DNA of 32,590 nucleotides from Pseudomonadota bacterium (GCA_023449275.1 JAEXJM010000028.1:1-32590); one strand, 5' to 3'; positions 14,515-24,241 are shown, numbered from the stretch's first letter. Notes: generated from the sequence alone by a model not told the origin. Made by a program: numbers and translations.

Positions 14515-14646
14515 CGCCGTGTTTTTCGACTGTATCGTATCTGTAGCGGCCTGCCGGACAGGATCGCGATTGGACAGTCGGAAAATCAGGTCTGGCGGGA
14601 AAACCGAATCCTGCCGGTTTCAACAATCTTCATACAAGGTGAAAAA

Positions 14647-14706
14647 ATGGACCCGGAAAGTAGCAGCATGACCCTGTTCGACGGGTACCTCGTCAGCGGC
14701 CTGTAG
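14647..14706 (+). CDS. mgtA leader peptide candidate (19 codons, begins M-D-P-E)
   Basis: This short frame lies inside the expected mgtA leader. AAGGTG lies 5 nt before the ATG, a good ribosome site for so short a frame, and it ends in TAG 102 nt before mgtA. The peptide begins Met-Asp-Pro-Glu. Enterobacterial MgtL begins Met-Glu-Pro-Asp-Pro; there acidic and proline residues at the N-terminus destabilise the ribosome when Mg2+ is low, and aborted translation lets transcription run into mgtA. The alternation is shorter here (one proline), and the rest of the peptide is unlike MgtL. The role is inferred from position, ribosome site and start composition. No Rho site or alternative hairpin was proven. 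Confidence 0.5.
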   Translation: MDPESSSMTLFDGYLVSGL

Positions 14707-14808
14707 GCGCATTCAAGACGTTTTCGCCCTCAACCCTTTCGTTTTGTCCGTCGGACGGTCTGTGCACGACCTCGCCCATCCAGAGCCATGAAAGCTGGAG
14801 GAAAAACC

Positions 14809-17523
14809 ATGAACGGCAAAACCGTATCCCATTTCAAGACGCAGGCAGCCGTCAAACCGGACGCTGCCGCGCAAAGACTCATGTTCGACGCAAGGCTGGA
14901 CGCCAATGATGTTGTCCGTGCCTACCATTCATCCTGGAACGGCCTTCCCGATGAGGAAACCGTTGAAAAAAACCGCGAACAGTGGGGCAGCAACCGTGTC
15001 GATACCGGCCGGCACAAGTCATTCCCGCGGCGGCTGGCAGAAGCCTTCGTCAACCCGTTTACGGCGATTCTGGCCGTACTGGCCGTCGTATCCTTCGTGA
15101 CCGACGTCGTCCTGCCATCGACAGGTGAGCAGGATTTCATGACCATCGTCGTCATCCTGACCATGGTCATGCTTTCGGGTGTCCTGCGCTTCGTACAGGA
15201 AGCACGCAGCAATAACGCCGCCGAAAAGCTGACCGGCATGGTCAGGAACACGACTGCTGTCCTGCGGCAATACACCGGACGGCAGGAAATCCCGATGGAA
15301 GACGTCGTCGTCGGTGACATCGTCCTTCTGGCGGCAGGAGACATGGTTCCGGCCGACTGCCGCATCATCAGGGCCAAAGACCTTTTCATTTCCCAGTCCG
15401 CCATGACCGGGGAGAGCGAGCCTGTCGAGAAAACGCCCCATATCGCCGATTTTTCCGACAATAAATCCATTACCGAATGCGGCAATCTGGTTTTCATGGG
15501 CAGCAACGTCATCAGCGGAAGCGCCGAAGCCGTCGTCATCGTCACCGGCAACCAGACCCTGTTCGGCGGCATCGCCAGATCGCTCGACGCCAAACGCGAA
15601 CCGACCGGATTCGAAAAAGGCATCAGTTCCGTCTCGTGGCTTCTGATCCGTTTCATGTTCGTCATGGTGCCCATCGTATTCGTCATCAACGGCCTCACCA
15701 AGAACGACTGGATGGAAGCGCTCCTGTTCGCCATCTCGATCGCCGTCGGCCTTACGCCTGAAATGCTGCCGATGATCGTCACGACCTGTCTGGCACGGGG
15801 GGCGGTTGCGATGAGCAAAAAGAAAACCATCATCAAGAACCTATCGTCGATCCAGAATCTCGGTTCGATGAATGTGCTGTGTACCGACAAGACCGGCACA
15901 CTGACCCGGGACAAGGTCATCCTTGAACGCCATCTGGACATTCACGGCAGGGAAGACGTACGTGTCCTGTCTTTCGCCTTTTTGAACAGCTTTTACCAGA
16001 CCGGCCTGAAAAACCTGATGGACATTTCCATCATCGAGCGGACGAACGAGGAGAGTGCCAGCGAACCGTCCCTGCGGCGCCTGTCGACCAGTTACGCCAA
16101 AATCGACGAAATCCCGTTCGATTTCGAACGCCGCCGCATGAGCGTCGTCGTCACCAGTCCTGATGGCGGAACGAAAATCATCACCAAGGGGGCAGTCGAG
16201 GAGATGCTTTCCGTTTGCCGTTATGCCGAATATCGCGGCGAAATCATCGAACTGACCGATGCCGTGATCGATGAAATCCGGATCATGGTGGAAGACCTGA
16301 ACGACGATGGCATGCGCGTTATCGCCATCGCGCAGAAGAGTTCGTCCGTCACGACACCGGCTTTCTCGGTCGCGGACGAGTCCGATATGGTGCTCATGGG
16401 GTATCTGGCCTTCCTCGACCCGCCGAAAGAAAGCGCGCATGCCGCCATTGCCGCCCTGAACACCCACGGCGTGGACGTCAAGATCCTGACCGGGGACAAC
16501 GATCTTGTGACCCGTTCCATTTGCCGTCAGGTCGGCATGAAAGTCGGCAGGATCGTGCTGGGCCGTGACCTGGAAGACATGGATGACGCCACTTTGGCGG
16601 ATACCGTCGGGAAAACGAATGTATTCGCCCGGCTTTCGCCACAGCAAAAGGCCCGGATCGTCAGCACCCTGCGTGAAAACGGGAATATCGTCGGTTATAT
16701 GGGGGACGGCATCAACGATGCGGCAGCCATGAAAGCGTCGGATGTCGGCATTTCCGTCGATACGGCAGTCGATATCGCCAGGGAATCCGCCGATGTCATT
16801 CTGCTGGAAAAAGACCTGATGGTACTGGAGCAGGGCGTCGTCGAAGGCCGCAAGACCTACGGGAACATGATCAAGTACATCAAGATGACCACCAGTTCCA
16901 ACTTCGGGAACATGTTTTCCGTACTGGCCGCCAGCCTGTTTTTGCCGTTTTTGCCGATGGCGGCCGTACAGATCATTTTGCTGAACCTGATCTACGATGG
17001 CGTGAACGTCGCGCTTCCGTGGGACAACGTCGACAAGACCCAGCTCATGAAACCGAAAAAATGGGAAGCACAGTCCATCGGCCGCTTCATGCTGCACATC
17101 GGGCCGGTCAGTTCCATTTTCGACATCGCGACTTTCCTGTTGATGTACTTCGTCATCTGTCCGGCAGTCGTCGGTGGCCCGTTCCATGCATTGGAAACGG
17201 AACGGCAAATCGTATTCATCGCACTGTTTCAGGCAGGGTGGTTCATCGAATCCATGTGGAGCCAGACGCTGATCATGCAAATGATCCGTACGCCCCACGT
17301 GCCGTTCATCGAAAGCCGCTCGTCCATGCCGGTCATCCTGGCCTCGCTGGCCGGGATAGCACTGACGACGTTCATCCCGTATACGCCGTTCGGCGCCGCC
17401 ATCGGCCTCTCGCCACTGCCGGCAGTCTATTTCGCCTGGCTGTGTGCGATCATCGCCGGATACGTCCTGCTGGTTGAAGTGGTGAAATCCGCGTATATCC
17501 ACCGGTACCGCGAGTGGCTCTAG
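14809..17523 (+). CDS. mgtA: Magnesium-translocating P-type ATPase (MgtA/MgtB)
   Basis: The protein has 904 residues from the ATG at 14809, which has GGAGGA 6 nt upstream; an in-frame ATG at 14788 lacks such a site. It is a full P3B ATPase: an N-terminal cytosolic region, TGESEPVEK actuator motif near 200-210, LTPEMLP in membrane helix 4, the phosphorylation site DKTGTLT (Asp about 360), nucleotide-binding KGA, hinge MGDGINDAAAMKASDVGIS, and a C-terminal helix bundle with NLIYDGVNVALPWDNVD, typical of magnesium pumps. It brings Mg2+ into the cytosol using ATP when Mg2+ is scarce. It has its own promoter and a long leader with a short reading frame, so induction through the leader is likely. 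No second gene follows closely; only a weak inverted repeat (GCGCTT/AAGCGC) follows the stop. Confidence 0.96.
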   Translation: MNGKTVSHFKTQAAVKPDAAAQRLMFDARLDANDVVRAYHSSWNGLPDEETVEKNREQWGSNRVDTGRHKSFPRRLAEAFVNPFTAILAVLAVVSFVTDVVLPSTGEQDFMTIVVILTMVMLSGVLRFVQEARSNNAAEKLTGMVRNTTAVLRQYTGRQEIPMEDVVVGDIVLLAAGDMVPADCRIIRAKDLFISQSAMTGESEPVEKTPHIADFSDNKSITECGNLVFMGSNVISGSAEAVVIVTGNQTLFGGIARSLDAKREPTGFEKGISSVSWLLIRFMFVMVPIVFVINGLTKNDWMEALLFAISIAVGLTPEMLPMIVTTCLARGAVAMSKKKTIIKNLSSIQNLGSMNVLCTDKTGTLTRDKVILERHLDIHGREDVRVLSFAFLNSFYQTGLKNLMDISIIERTNEESASEPSLRRLSTSYAKIDEIPFDFERRRMSVVVTSPDGGTKIITKGAVEEMLSVCRYAEYRGEIIELTDAVIDEIRIMVEDLNDDGMRVIAIAQKSSSVTTPAFSVADESDMVLMGYLAFLDPPKESAHAAIAALNTHGVDVKILTGDNDLVTRSICRQVGMKVGRIVLGRDLEDMDDATLADTVGKTNVFARLSPQQKARIVSTLRENGNIVGYMGDGINDAAAMKASDVGISVDTAVDIARESADVILLEKDLMVLEQGVVEGRKTYGNMIKYIKMTTSSNFGNMFSVLAASLFLPFLPMAAVQIILLNLIYDGVNVALPWDNVDKTQLMKPKKWEAQSIGRFMLHIGPVSSIFDIATFLLMYFVICPAVVGGPFHALETERQIVFIALFQAGWFIESMWSQTLIMQMIRTPHVPFIESRSSMPVILASLAGIALTTFIPYTPFGAAIGLSPLPAVYFAWLCAIIAGYVLLVEVVKSAYIHRYREWL

Positions 17524-17882
17524 CGCTTGCGACACGGCAGGAGGAAAGCGCGTCAGGGAGCAAAAATGCCGCGTTTTCCCAGCCGATACATCGATTTTTA
17601 TTTAAAAAAATCCTGCCAACTGTTAAAATCCCATGTTTTTCCAGACGGGTAAAGAATGGATGAAAGCCGGGAGTCGCCGGTTTTGCCCGTCCAGCAGGAA
17701 GTCAGCGCCCGCCGGCCCGATTGAACCGGCAAGCCATGAAACAGAACGGCCGGTCAAATCCGGCCGTATTCGTGAAAAAGGGAAAAAGGTTCCCGCGCCG
17801 TATCCGGACGATCCGGCATCGGGTATCCGGTTTCCCGTTGGAAATATCTTTCAAAAGAAGAGCAGAACAAAAGGAGCAATAC
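17524..17882. other. Non-coding stretch between mgtA and ppa
   Basis: No gene is supported, although the ppa frame stays open upstream to about 17721; that extension has no ribosome site and unusual composition. An AT-rich segment at 17595-17635 containing TTAAAAT could carry the ppa promoter. The last 20 nt hold the ppa ribosome site. Confidence 0.4.
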
Positions 17883-18419
17883 ATGAATATCTGGCACGAC
17901 ATCGCGTCATCACGTGTCAATCCGCAGGACTTTTACAGCGTCATCGAAATCCCGAAGGGTTGCAAGGTCAAATACGAACTCGACAAGGAAACCGGCATGC
18001 TGCTGATGGATCGCGTTCTCTACACCTCGACCCACTATCCCACCAACTACGGTTTCATCCCGAAGACACTGGCTGACGACAACGATCCGCTGGACGTTCT
18101 GCTCCTGTGTTCCGAAACAGTGGTACCTCTGTCCATGGCACGCTGCTTCCCGATCGGTGTCATCATGATGGAAGACGGCGGCGAAAAAGACGAAAAAATC
18201 ATTGCGCTGCCCTATGGCGACCCGACCTATAACCATTATGAGGACATCAGCGAACTGCCGGAACACATCATGAAAGAAATGTCCCATTTCTTCTCCGTCT
18301 ACAAGGCGCTGGAAGGCAAGAAAACCTTCATCGAATCCATCAAGGATCACAAGTGCGCTGAAGAAGTCATCGCCAGTTGCATTGAAAAATACAAGAAAAA
18401 ATTCCCTGAATATTCCTGA
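17883..18419 (+). CDS. ppa: Inorganic pyrophosphatase
   Basis: The protein has 178 residues from ATG 17883, picked because AAAAGGAG precedes it and because family I pyrophosphatases start with a short segment before the IEIPKG strand. Motifs of the hexameric bacterial enzyme are all there: IEIPKG, KYELDKETG, YPTNYGFIPKT and the active-site DDNDPLDVLLL with its Mg2+-binding aspartates, then KDEKIIALP and HFFSVYKALEGK. The enzyme splits pyrophosphate in the cytosol and pulls biosynthetic reactions such as tRNA charging and nucleotide polymerisation forward. It is a single gene followed closely by a strong terminator. Assignment is certain. Confidence 0.97.
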   Translation: MNIWHDIASSRVNPQDFYSVIEIPKGCKVKYELDKETGMLLMDRVLYTSTHYPTNYGFIPKTLADDNDPLDVLLLCSETVVPLSMARCFPIGVIMMEDGGEKDEKIIALPYGDPTYNHYEDISELPEHIMKEMSHFFSVYKALEGKKTFIESIKDHKCAEEVIASCIEKYKKKFPEYS

Positions 18420-18456
18420 GACTGACCGGTTTTTGGGAATGTCTGACGAAATGGAA

Positions 18457-18485
18457 AATGCCAGAGTGTTCTCTGGCATTTTTTT
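18457..18485 (+). terminator. Rho-independent terminator after ppa
   Basis: AATGCCAGAG (18457-18466) pairs perfectly with CTCTGGCATT (18471-18480) over a TGTT loop, followed by a run of T to 18485. Confidence 0.93.
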
Positions 18486-19111
18486 GGGACAGAATCCCCC
18501 TGTCGGCAAAACGTCTGCCTGAGGATAAAGAACCATTGCCGTTTTACCATGCCTGTCCATTTTGCCGGATGCACCGGCGCAGGCGCGGCAGCCGGGCAGG
18601 GACGCGCCGCTTTCGCCAGAAAACGGAAAAGAAACGGAAAAGCGCCGGTTTCCTGCTGCCGCTTCCGATTCCGGCTGAAAACGGCACCGCTTCCGGAAGG
18701 ATCCGGTAAGAATGACTTTCGGACAGCAACGAAAAAAGGCGGCTTACACTGAAAACCACTGTGCAAAGCCGGAAACGAAGCCATCCGCGTCCGGGTGATA
18801 CACCAGCAGGGCGTGACAATGTTCCCGGACAATCGATAAATTTCCGGATATCGGATATGGACAGGGAAGGGCAAAAAGAAGTGCCACTTCCTTGTAAACC
18901 GTCAAATGGCATCTCACGTTATCTGTAATACACTGAAACGTATCCATTTCAGCCGGCAGGGCGAGTACTTTTCCGGTGAGTGGAAAAATCACTTCCCATG
19001 TTGTCAAACAAATTTAAAATCATTCTCCAATTGACTGTTTATTATGGGGTTTTAAAAAAATCTGAAGTGAGATGAAAACGGATTCATCACTGGAAAAAGA
19101 AAAGGAAATAC
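18486..19111. other. Long stretch without a supported gene, between ppa and mdtD
   Basis: About 600 nt hold no gene I can defend. The half nearest ppa is GC-rich and repetitive in GCCGG/CCGCC words. A minus-strand open stretch at 18744-19007 starts only with TTG, has no ribosome site and matches nothing known. The segment from about 18995 is AT-rich and contains TTGACT at 19031; it probably holds the mdtD promoter. The length suggests a lost gene or an unrecognised RNA. Confidence 0.4.
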
Positions 19112-20557
19112 ATGCCTGACAAACCGGCACTCGATCCCCGGACGGCAAGAATCCTGCCCTGGGTCGTCGCTATCGCCTTTTTCATGCAAATGCTGGACAG
19201 CACGATCCTGAATACCGCATTGCCTGCCATGGCACGGGATCTGGATACCAATCCCTTGCGGATGCAAAGCGTCGTCATTTCCTACATGCTGACCGTCGCC
19301 CTTGTCATTCCCGCTTCCGGCTGGTTGGCCGACCGGTTCGGCATCAAGCAGATTTTCCTCTTCGCCATCGGCCTTTTTACCCTCGGATCGCTGGCATGTG
19401 CCCTGTCGCCGACCCTGAACGTCATTGTCCTGTGCCGGGTGCTGCAAGGCATCGGCGGTGCGCTGATGGTACCGGTCGGGCGGCTGGTCGTACTGCGTGC
19501 CTATCCCAGGGAACAGCTCGTGTCCATTCTGAGCTTCATCACCATACCGGGACTGGTCGGCCCGCTGATCGGCCCGACGCTGGGCGGCTTTCTGGTGCAG
19601 TACGCTTCCTGGCACTGGATTTTCCTGATCAACATCCCGGTCGGGATCATCGGCATTCTCTCGACGATGAAATACATGCCGCTTTTGACGCGGGGAGGGG
19701 AACTGCATCCCTTCGATACCGTCGGTTTCCTGCTTTTCGGCACGTTCATGCTGACGATCACACTGGGGCTGGAAGGTATCGGCGAACTGCATCTGGCCTA
19801 CGCACCGATGGTGCTGCTGATGGTTTTCGGGCTGGTCTGCCTCGTCGGGTACGTCATGTATTCCAGATGGCATCCCATGCCACTTTTCTCGCCCGACCTG
19901 TTTACGGTGCGGAATTTTTCCGTGGGCATACTGGGCAATTTGTTCGCACGGCTCGGCAATGGCGCGATGCCATTTCTGACGCCGCTGCTGTTGCAGATCG
20001 GGCTCGGCTATTCCCCGATGAAAGCCGGCATGACCATGATCCCCATGACCATCGGGGCCGTCATCGCCAAAAGCGCCGCGACAAGGCTGGTCAACCGGTT
20101 CGGTTACCGGATGATTCTGGCCGTCAACACCTTGCTGCTCGGTGGCATGATCGCGCTCTTTTCGACCATTTCGAAAGACATGCCTTATCCTCTCATGCTC
20201 TTCATTTTCACCCTGTTCGGTATCATCAACTCCATGCAGTTCACCGCCATGAATACCGTGACACTCGTCGATCTTTCGGAAGAGCAGGCCAGCAGCGGCA
20301 ACAGCCTTTTGTCCGTCATCATGCAGCTTTCCATGAGCATGGGGGTCGCCATTGCCGCCGCCATCCTCTCCGAGTTTACCGACGGCATCCCGCTGACGGC
20401 GGCACACGACGTCATCACCGCCTTTGCCGGAACCTATCTGTGCCTCGGCTTTCTGGCCGCCATCTCGACAGTCATCTTCATCCATATCACTCCGGACAGC
20501 GGGAAAATGCCGAAAAAACAGGATGGCAAACCACTGCCGGTCGCGCCCGAAGACTGA
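19112..20557 (+). CDS. mdtD: MdtD-type multidrug exporter (MFS, DHA2 family, 14 helices)
   Basis: The 481-residue protein resembles E. coli MdtD (471 residues) throughout. Shared blocks are FFMQMLDSTILNTALPAMA in helix 1, SYMLTVALVIPASGWLADRFG (motif A), LQGIGGALMVPVGRL, ASWHWIFLINIPVGIIG (motif C region), and late segments LLQIGLGYSP, NRFGYR and ASSGNSLLSVIMQLSMS. DHA2 proteins are proton-coupled drug or metabolite antiporters of the inner membrane. In E. coli mdtD is in the mdtABCD-baeSR operon; here it stands alone, with no RND pump or BaeSR genes, so function may differ. AAGGAAAT precedes the ATG. The symbol is based on similarity recalled from memory. Confidence 0.88.
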   Translation: MPDKPALDPRTARILPWVVAIAFFMQMLDSTILNTALPAMARDLDTNPLRMQSVVISYMLTVALVIPASGWLADRFGIKQIFLFAIGLFTLGSLACALSPTLNVIVLCRVLQGIGGALMVPVGRLVVLRAYPREQLVSILSFITIPGLVGPLIGPTLGGFLVQYASWHWIFLINIPVGIIGILSTMKYMPLLTRGGELHPFDTVGFLLFGTFMLTITLGLEGIGELHLAYAPMVLLMVFGLVCLVGYVMYSRWHPMPLFSPDLFTVRNFSVGILGNLFARLGNGAMPFLTPLLLQIGLGYSPMKAGMTMIPMTIGAVIAKSAATRLVNRFGYRMILAVNTLLLGGMIALFSTISKDMPYPLMLFIFTLFGIINSMQFTAMNTVTLVDLSEEQASSGNSLLSVIMQLSMSMGVAIAAAILSEFTDGIPLTAAHDVITAFAGTYLCLGFLAAISTVIFIHITPDSGKMPKKQDGKPLPVAPED

Positions 20558-20713
20558 AAACCGGCTGTCCGGTACCCGCTTGTTTCCCATTCAGCGCGAA
20601 ATGCCGATGACAGATACAATAGCGTTTGGTGTTGCATACAGGCAAAAGTGTTGTATCCGGAGGATGGCATTCATTCAATGAAACAAAAAGCGTCTGTTCA
20701 CTCGCTGCATCCC

Positions 20714-20732
20714 ATATCCCAATACGGGATAT
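20714..20732. promoter_or_regulatory. Inverted repeat upstream of the diguanylate cyclase gene
   Basis: ATATCCC (20714-20720) and GGGATAT (20726-20732) form a perfect 7-bp inverted repeat with a 5-nt centre, about 105 nt before the GGDEF gene. It could be a regulator site. No protein can be named. Confidence 0.35.
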
Positions 20733-20836
20733 AACGGTTTTTCGTGAAATGCGGGGCAAATGGCGAACAAACATAATGTTGATTCACGGCAATGCTGTGG
20801 TACACTCCATCCCGGAGAGGCGCCTGGAAAAAAAGC

Positions 20837-22165
20837 ATGAAAAACATGGACAAGGTATTGGAAACACTGATTCTGCAGGATTACGAGGTCGTTTTTGAAG
20901 TCGATCCGCTTGCAGACAAATTCAGGAAGATCATTTCCAGGCCGGATGCACTGGTTCAGTTTCCCGACGAGGGACGGGTATCGGAGGCAGGGGAATTCAT
21001 TGCGCCGGATGACATTCACGAGGCGGACAGGAGCATTTTCCTGGCAGAAACGCGACTGGATCATGTTCTGGAAAAAATGGGGAAAAACGAGCCGTTTTCC
21101 ATCCGGTACCGCCGTTATTGCGGCGCGAAAGACATCCATTACCGCCGTATTTCCTTCATTCCACGAGACGACCGTTCGGCCGCTTTCGTCTGTGCCATCC
21201 GCGATGAGACGGAAGAAGTCCTGAGGCAATACGAAAAGAATCTGGATTTGCGGCTGAAAAACGAGGGCATCCGCTTCATTGTCGAAAACATGTGTGAAAA
21301 CTTCATGATCGTCAATACGGCCACACATGAATGTACCACTTTCACCAATAGCGAAGGCAACATTGTCTGCAAAAACCATTATGAAGACCAGATCAACTGG
21401 TTTGCCGACAATCTCGTCATCCCGGAAGAGCGTGAACGGTACCGCCAGTACTTCAGCATGGATGCCCTGATGGAACGCATCCTGAATGAAGAGGGTGTCT
21501 CAAGCATTGCGTTTCCCGTCGATTACAAGGGTAGCCGACATGAATTTGCCATCACGAGCACCCTGATCGACGATCCATCCGAGCGCCGGAAAAAATCGCG
21601 GTATCTGTTCATGTGTGCGCAGGACATCACGTCGATCCGGCAGGCGGAGGAAAGAAACCGGGAATTGCTCGTTTCCAGCCAGTTCGATCCCCTGACACGG
21701 CTTTTGAACCGCGCCACGGCCGAAAAGAACATCCGGCAGCATATTCCTGCCGAGCCTGGCGGTTCCTGGAACACGTTCATGATACTGGACATCGACCACT
21801 TCAAGAACGTCAACGACGAATACGGCCACATGACAGGTGACGAAGTCCTTCGCTACATGGGCAACAGCATGCGGGAAGTGTTCCGCTCCGATGACATCCT
21901 CTGCCGGTGGGGCGGGGATGAATTCGTCGTGTTCATCAAGGGTTTTGCCGATGAGAAGGTACTGACGAACCGGCTGAACATTTTGCGCGACAAAATGAGC
22001 GTTTTCACGAGCAAGGGCATGTCGCTTCAGATCAACCTGTCGATTGGCGGGGTATGTGCGCCGGACGGAACACCCCTGAATACCCTTTACCAGAAAGCCG
22101 ATAGCGCCCTGTACGATGTCAAGAACCACGGCAGAAACGGAATATCGCTGCTGCGGCTGTCCTGA
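20837..22165 (+). CDS. PAS-type diguanylate cyclase (GGDEF)
   Basis: From the ATG at 20837 the protein has 442 residues; GTG 20792 in frame is less likely. Two PAS-like regions (about 5-130 and 140-270) lead into a GGDEF domain (about 280-440) with FDPLTRLLNR, DIDHFKNVND and an intact active site RWGGDEF (GGDEF at about 359-363). An inhibitory-site RxxD (RSDD, about 350-353) lies five residues before the motif, so c-di-GMP product feedback is expected. No membrane helix is seen; sensing is cytosolic through the PAS domains. It makes c-di-GMP from two GTP. The last 79 nt overlap the 3' end of the convergent GGDEF/EAL gene. The two probably once formed a synthesis/breakdown neighbourhood; only synthesis looks functional now. 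Confidence 0.93.
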   Translation: MKNMDKVLETLILQDYEVVFEVDPLADKFRKIISRPDALVQFPDEGRVSEAGEFIAPDDIHEADRSIFLAETRLDHVLEKMGKNEPFSIRYRRYCGAKDIHYRRISFIPRDDRSAAFVCAIRDETEEVLRQYEKNLDLRLKNEGIRFIVENMCENFMIVNTATHECTTFTNSEGNIVCKNHYEDQINWFADNLVIPEERERYRQYFSMDALMERILNEEGVSSIAFPVDYKGSRHEFAITSTLIDDPSERRKKSRYLFMCAQDITSIRQAEERNRELLVSSQFDPLTRLLNRATAEKNIRQHIPAEPGGSWNTFMILDIDHFKNVNDEYGHMTGDEVLRYMGNSMREVFRSDDILCRWGGDEFVVFIKGFADEKVLTNRLNILRDKMSVFTSKGMSLQINLSIGGVCAPDGTPLNTLYQKADSALYDVKNHGRNGISLLRLS

Positions 22166-23889
22166 ACCACCCGTTTTCCATGATGCCGAATCGCAATGTA
22201 GTTCAGGCTGGAGTAGCCCGTGCCGAAATCATCCAGTGAAAAACGGATGCCACGGGCGATGAACCGCTTCATGACCGGCATGATGAAGTCGAAAGACTGG
22301 ATGATGATGCTTTCGGTCACCTCGATGACAATTTCGGTCGGGGCGATCCCGTAACGGTCGACAATGCCCATGAAAGTGTCGAAAAAATCGTTTCTCGAAA
22401 ACTGGATGGTCGATACGTTGATGTGGATATCGACAGGTGGAACCCCGGCCCGTTTCCGCTCGACAAGCTTGCGGCAGGCATGTTCGAGGACATAAAACCC
22501 CAGATCGTGAATCAGACCCTGTTCTTCCGCAACCGGAATGAATTCGTCAGGCGTGATCCAGCCCAATTGCTCATCGTACAGGCGCAACAGCGCTTCCGCC
22601 TTCGTATAGGAGCGATCCGTAAAGGAATAGATCGGCTGGTAAAAGACCTGGAAGGTTTCATGGTCGATTGCCGTGCGGATCACCGAAGTCAGGGCCGAAC
22701 GGCGTTCCACCATGACCCGGTCACGATCGTCAAACACCATCCTCTTGCCGTATTCCGACCGGGTATTGGTTTTCAGCTTGTATTCGGCATTGATCAGCAG
22801 GGTTTCCGGCGTATCGGCAAAACGGGGAAACCCGATAAACACGTCATCCATCGGAATGTGGAAATTCCTTTCTTCCGGAGTCAGCGACGTGAAAACTTCC
22901 CGCCAGACATCGTTCAGCACGGCATGGCCGGTTTCGGGCGAATCCGCCACAAACGCGAATTTGCAGCCACCCACCCGATACGCCCTGTTGTCGGGGATAT
23001 GGCGCGACAGGCCTTTCGCAAAACTTTTCAGAATGGCGTCGCCGCGTTCGCGCCCGAAAAGCATGTTGACGTTATTGAAATTCCTGATGCTGACCAGACA
23101 GAGATGCGCGCTTTCCCCGCGCAACATCATCTGTCCGATATCCCGGTGGAAACCGGCCAGATTGCCGATATCCAGCATGGAATCGGAATAAGCCAGCTTT
23201 TTCAGTCTGGATTCATATTCCAGCCGGTGAGTGACGTCGTGGCCGGTAAAAACGGCAAGGTTCTCGTTTTGTGCCGTTTTCAGCAAAACACTGTCCAGAC
23301 TCAGCAACCGCCGCAATTTCGGATTGTACAATTCGGGGGAATGGCCCCTGTCCGATTTCAGGCCGGCCATCGGGCAAACGTCGCAGGGACGGTTTCTGTC
23401 CCAGAGCAACTCGTAACACTTTTTACCGGGCTGTCCCTCCGGCAGCAGGTCTTGCAACGCCCGGTTGGCAAACCGCAAATCGAACGTTTCACGGTCGATG
23501 ATATAGGCGATGTCATTCAGGCTGTCCAGGACTTTCTGGGTCATGGCAAGGCTGGATTTCAGGGCCGTGATATCCGTACCGGTACAAACGCAGCATTCGT
23601 TGCCGTCTATTCTGGCATACTGGTACTTCATTTTGAGCCAGCGGCCTGAATTTTTGAGGATAAAAGACCTGTCGGCAGAGACATGCCTGCGGCGGATATC
23701 GTCTAAAGGGCAATTCATGCAAGGGGAAGAGCGCCCGAAAAAGGTCTGGTAACACAGTTTTCCCTGCTTCGCATCCGGGAAGAACAGGTGAGTCACCCTG
23801 TTCATCCACCGGAGTTCAAATGTATCGAAATCGATAATGGCCGAAATCGAATGGCTTGTGTCGACAATGAATTCTTCAATAGTGGCCAT
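22087..23889 (-). pseudogene. PAS-PAS-GGDEF-EAL protein truncated within the EAL domain
   Basis: The 600-codon frame starts at an ATG (23889) and holds two PAS domains (about 1-110 and 115-225), each with a Cys motif (CYQTFFGRSSPCMNCPL at 46-62; CYELLWDRNRPCDVCPM at 158-174), a degenerate GGDEF domain with GGCKF at 307-311, and an EAL domain from about 400. EAL (432-434), Asn491, Glu523 and DDFGTGYSS (553-561) are present, but identity stops near residue 566. The segment with the catalytic lysine (usually LKID) and the last roughly 80 residues is missing, replaced by a tail read antisense to the diguanylate cyclase gene. With no cyclase motif and an incomplete phosphodiesterase site it should be enzymatically dead. 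It could still bind a signal or c-di-GMP if expressed and folded. Breakpoint is near 22194. Confidence 0.8.
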
Positions 23890-24241
23890 AGAACGGGTCG
23901 GAAGAGGCAGGGGTTTTCAGTCGTGACGCAAAACGTGCATTACCCATGTTTCCTATAGGTAATACATTTACTTTACCACAATAAAAAGGGACAGGCCATT
24001 TTCGCCCGGAAATGACCGAAAAACAACAACCGTTTTGAAAAACGGGCGTACCGGCCTGTTTTCCTTTGAAAACCGTTCGGACATATTCCGTTCAGAAGGA
24101 AATGACCGGTAAAACAGGCTGGCCTTTCCTGCCGGATTCGTTACAATACTTTTTTAAAAAAAGAAGGCATGGCCCGCGCCGGTGCCATCCGGCGGGAAAG
24201 CCGGAAAGAAATCCCGGCGGCAAAAGGCCGGAGGAAATACC
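23890..24241. other. Divergent intergenic region, EAL gene / TauE gene
   Basis: No gene is seen. It must hold promoters for both flanking genes. CCTATAGG near 23952 is palindromic; CCGTTT-TGAA-AAACGG (24030-24045) forms a small hairpin. TTACAAT near 24140 could be the -10 of the TauE-family gene, but no convincing -35 was found. Confidence 0.4.

Noticed and set aside
15841..17535. 564-codon minus-strand open frame inside mgtA
   Set aside because: Antisense to the phosphorylation and hinge motifs of MgtA; no start context and no recognisable content.
18744..19007. Possible 87-codon minus-strand gene between ppa and mdtD
   Set aside because: TTG start, no Shine-Dalgarno, no known family. Some stretches read like protein, so a relic is possible, but it cannot be supported.
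19052..20590. 512-codon minus-strand open frame opposite mdtD
   Set aside because: His/Asp/Gln-rich mirror of a membrane protein gene; no ribosome site.
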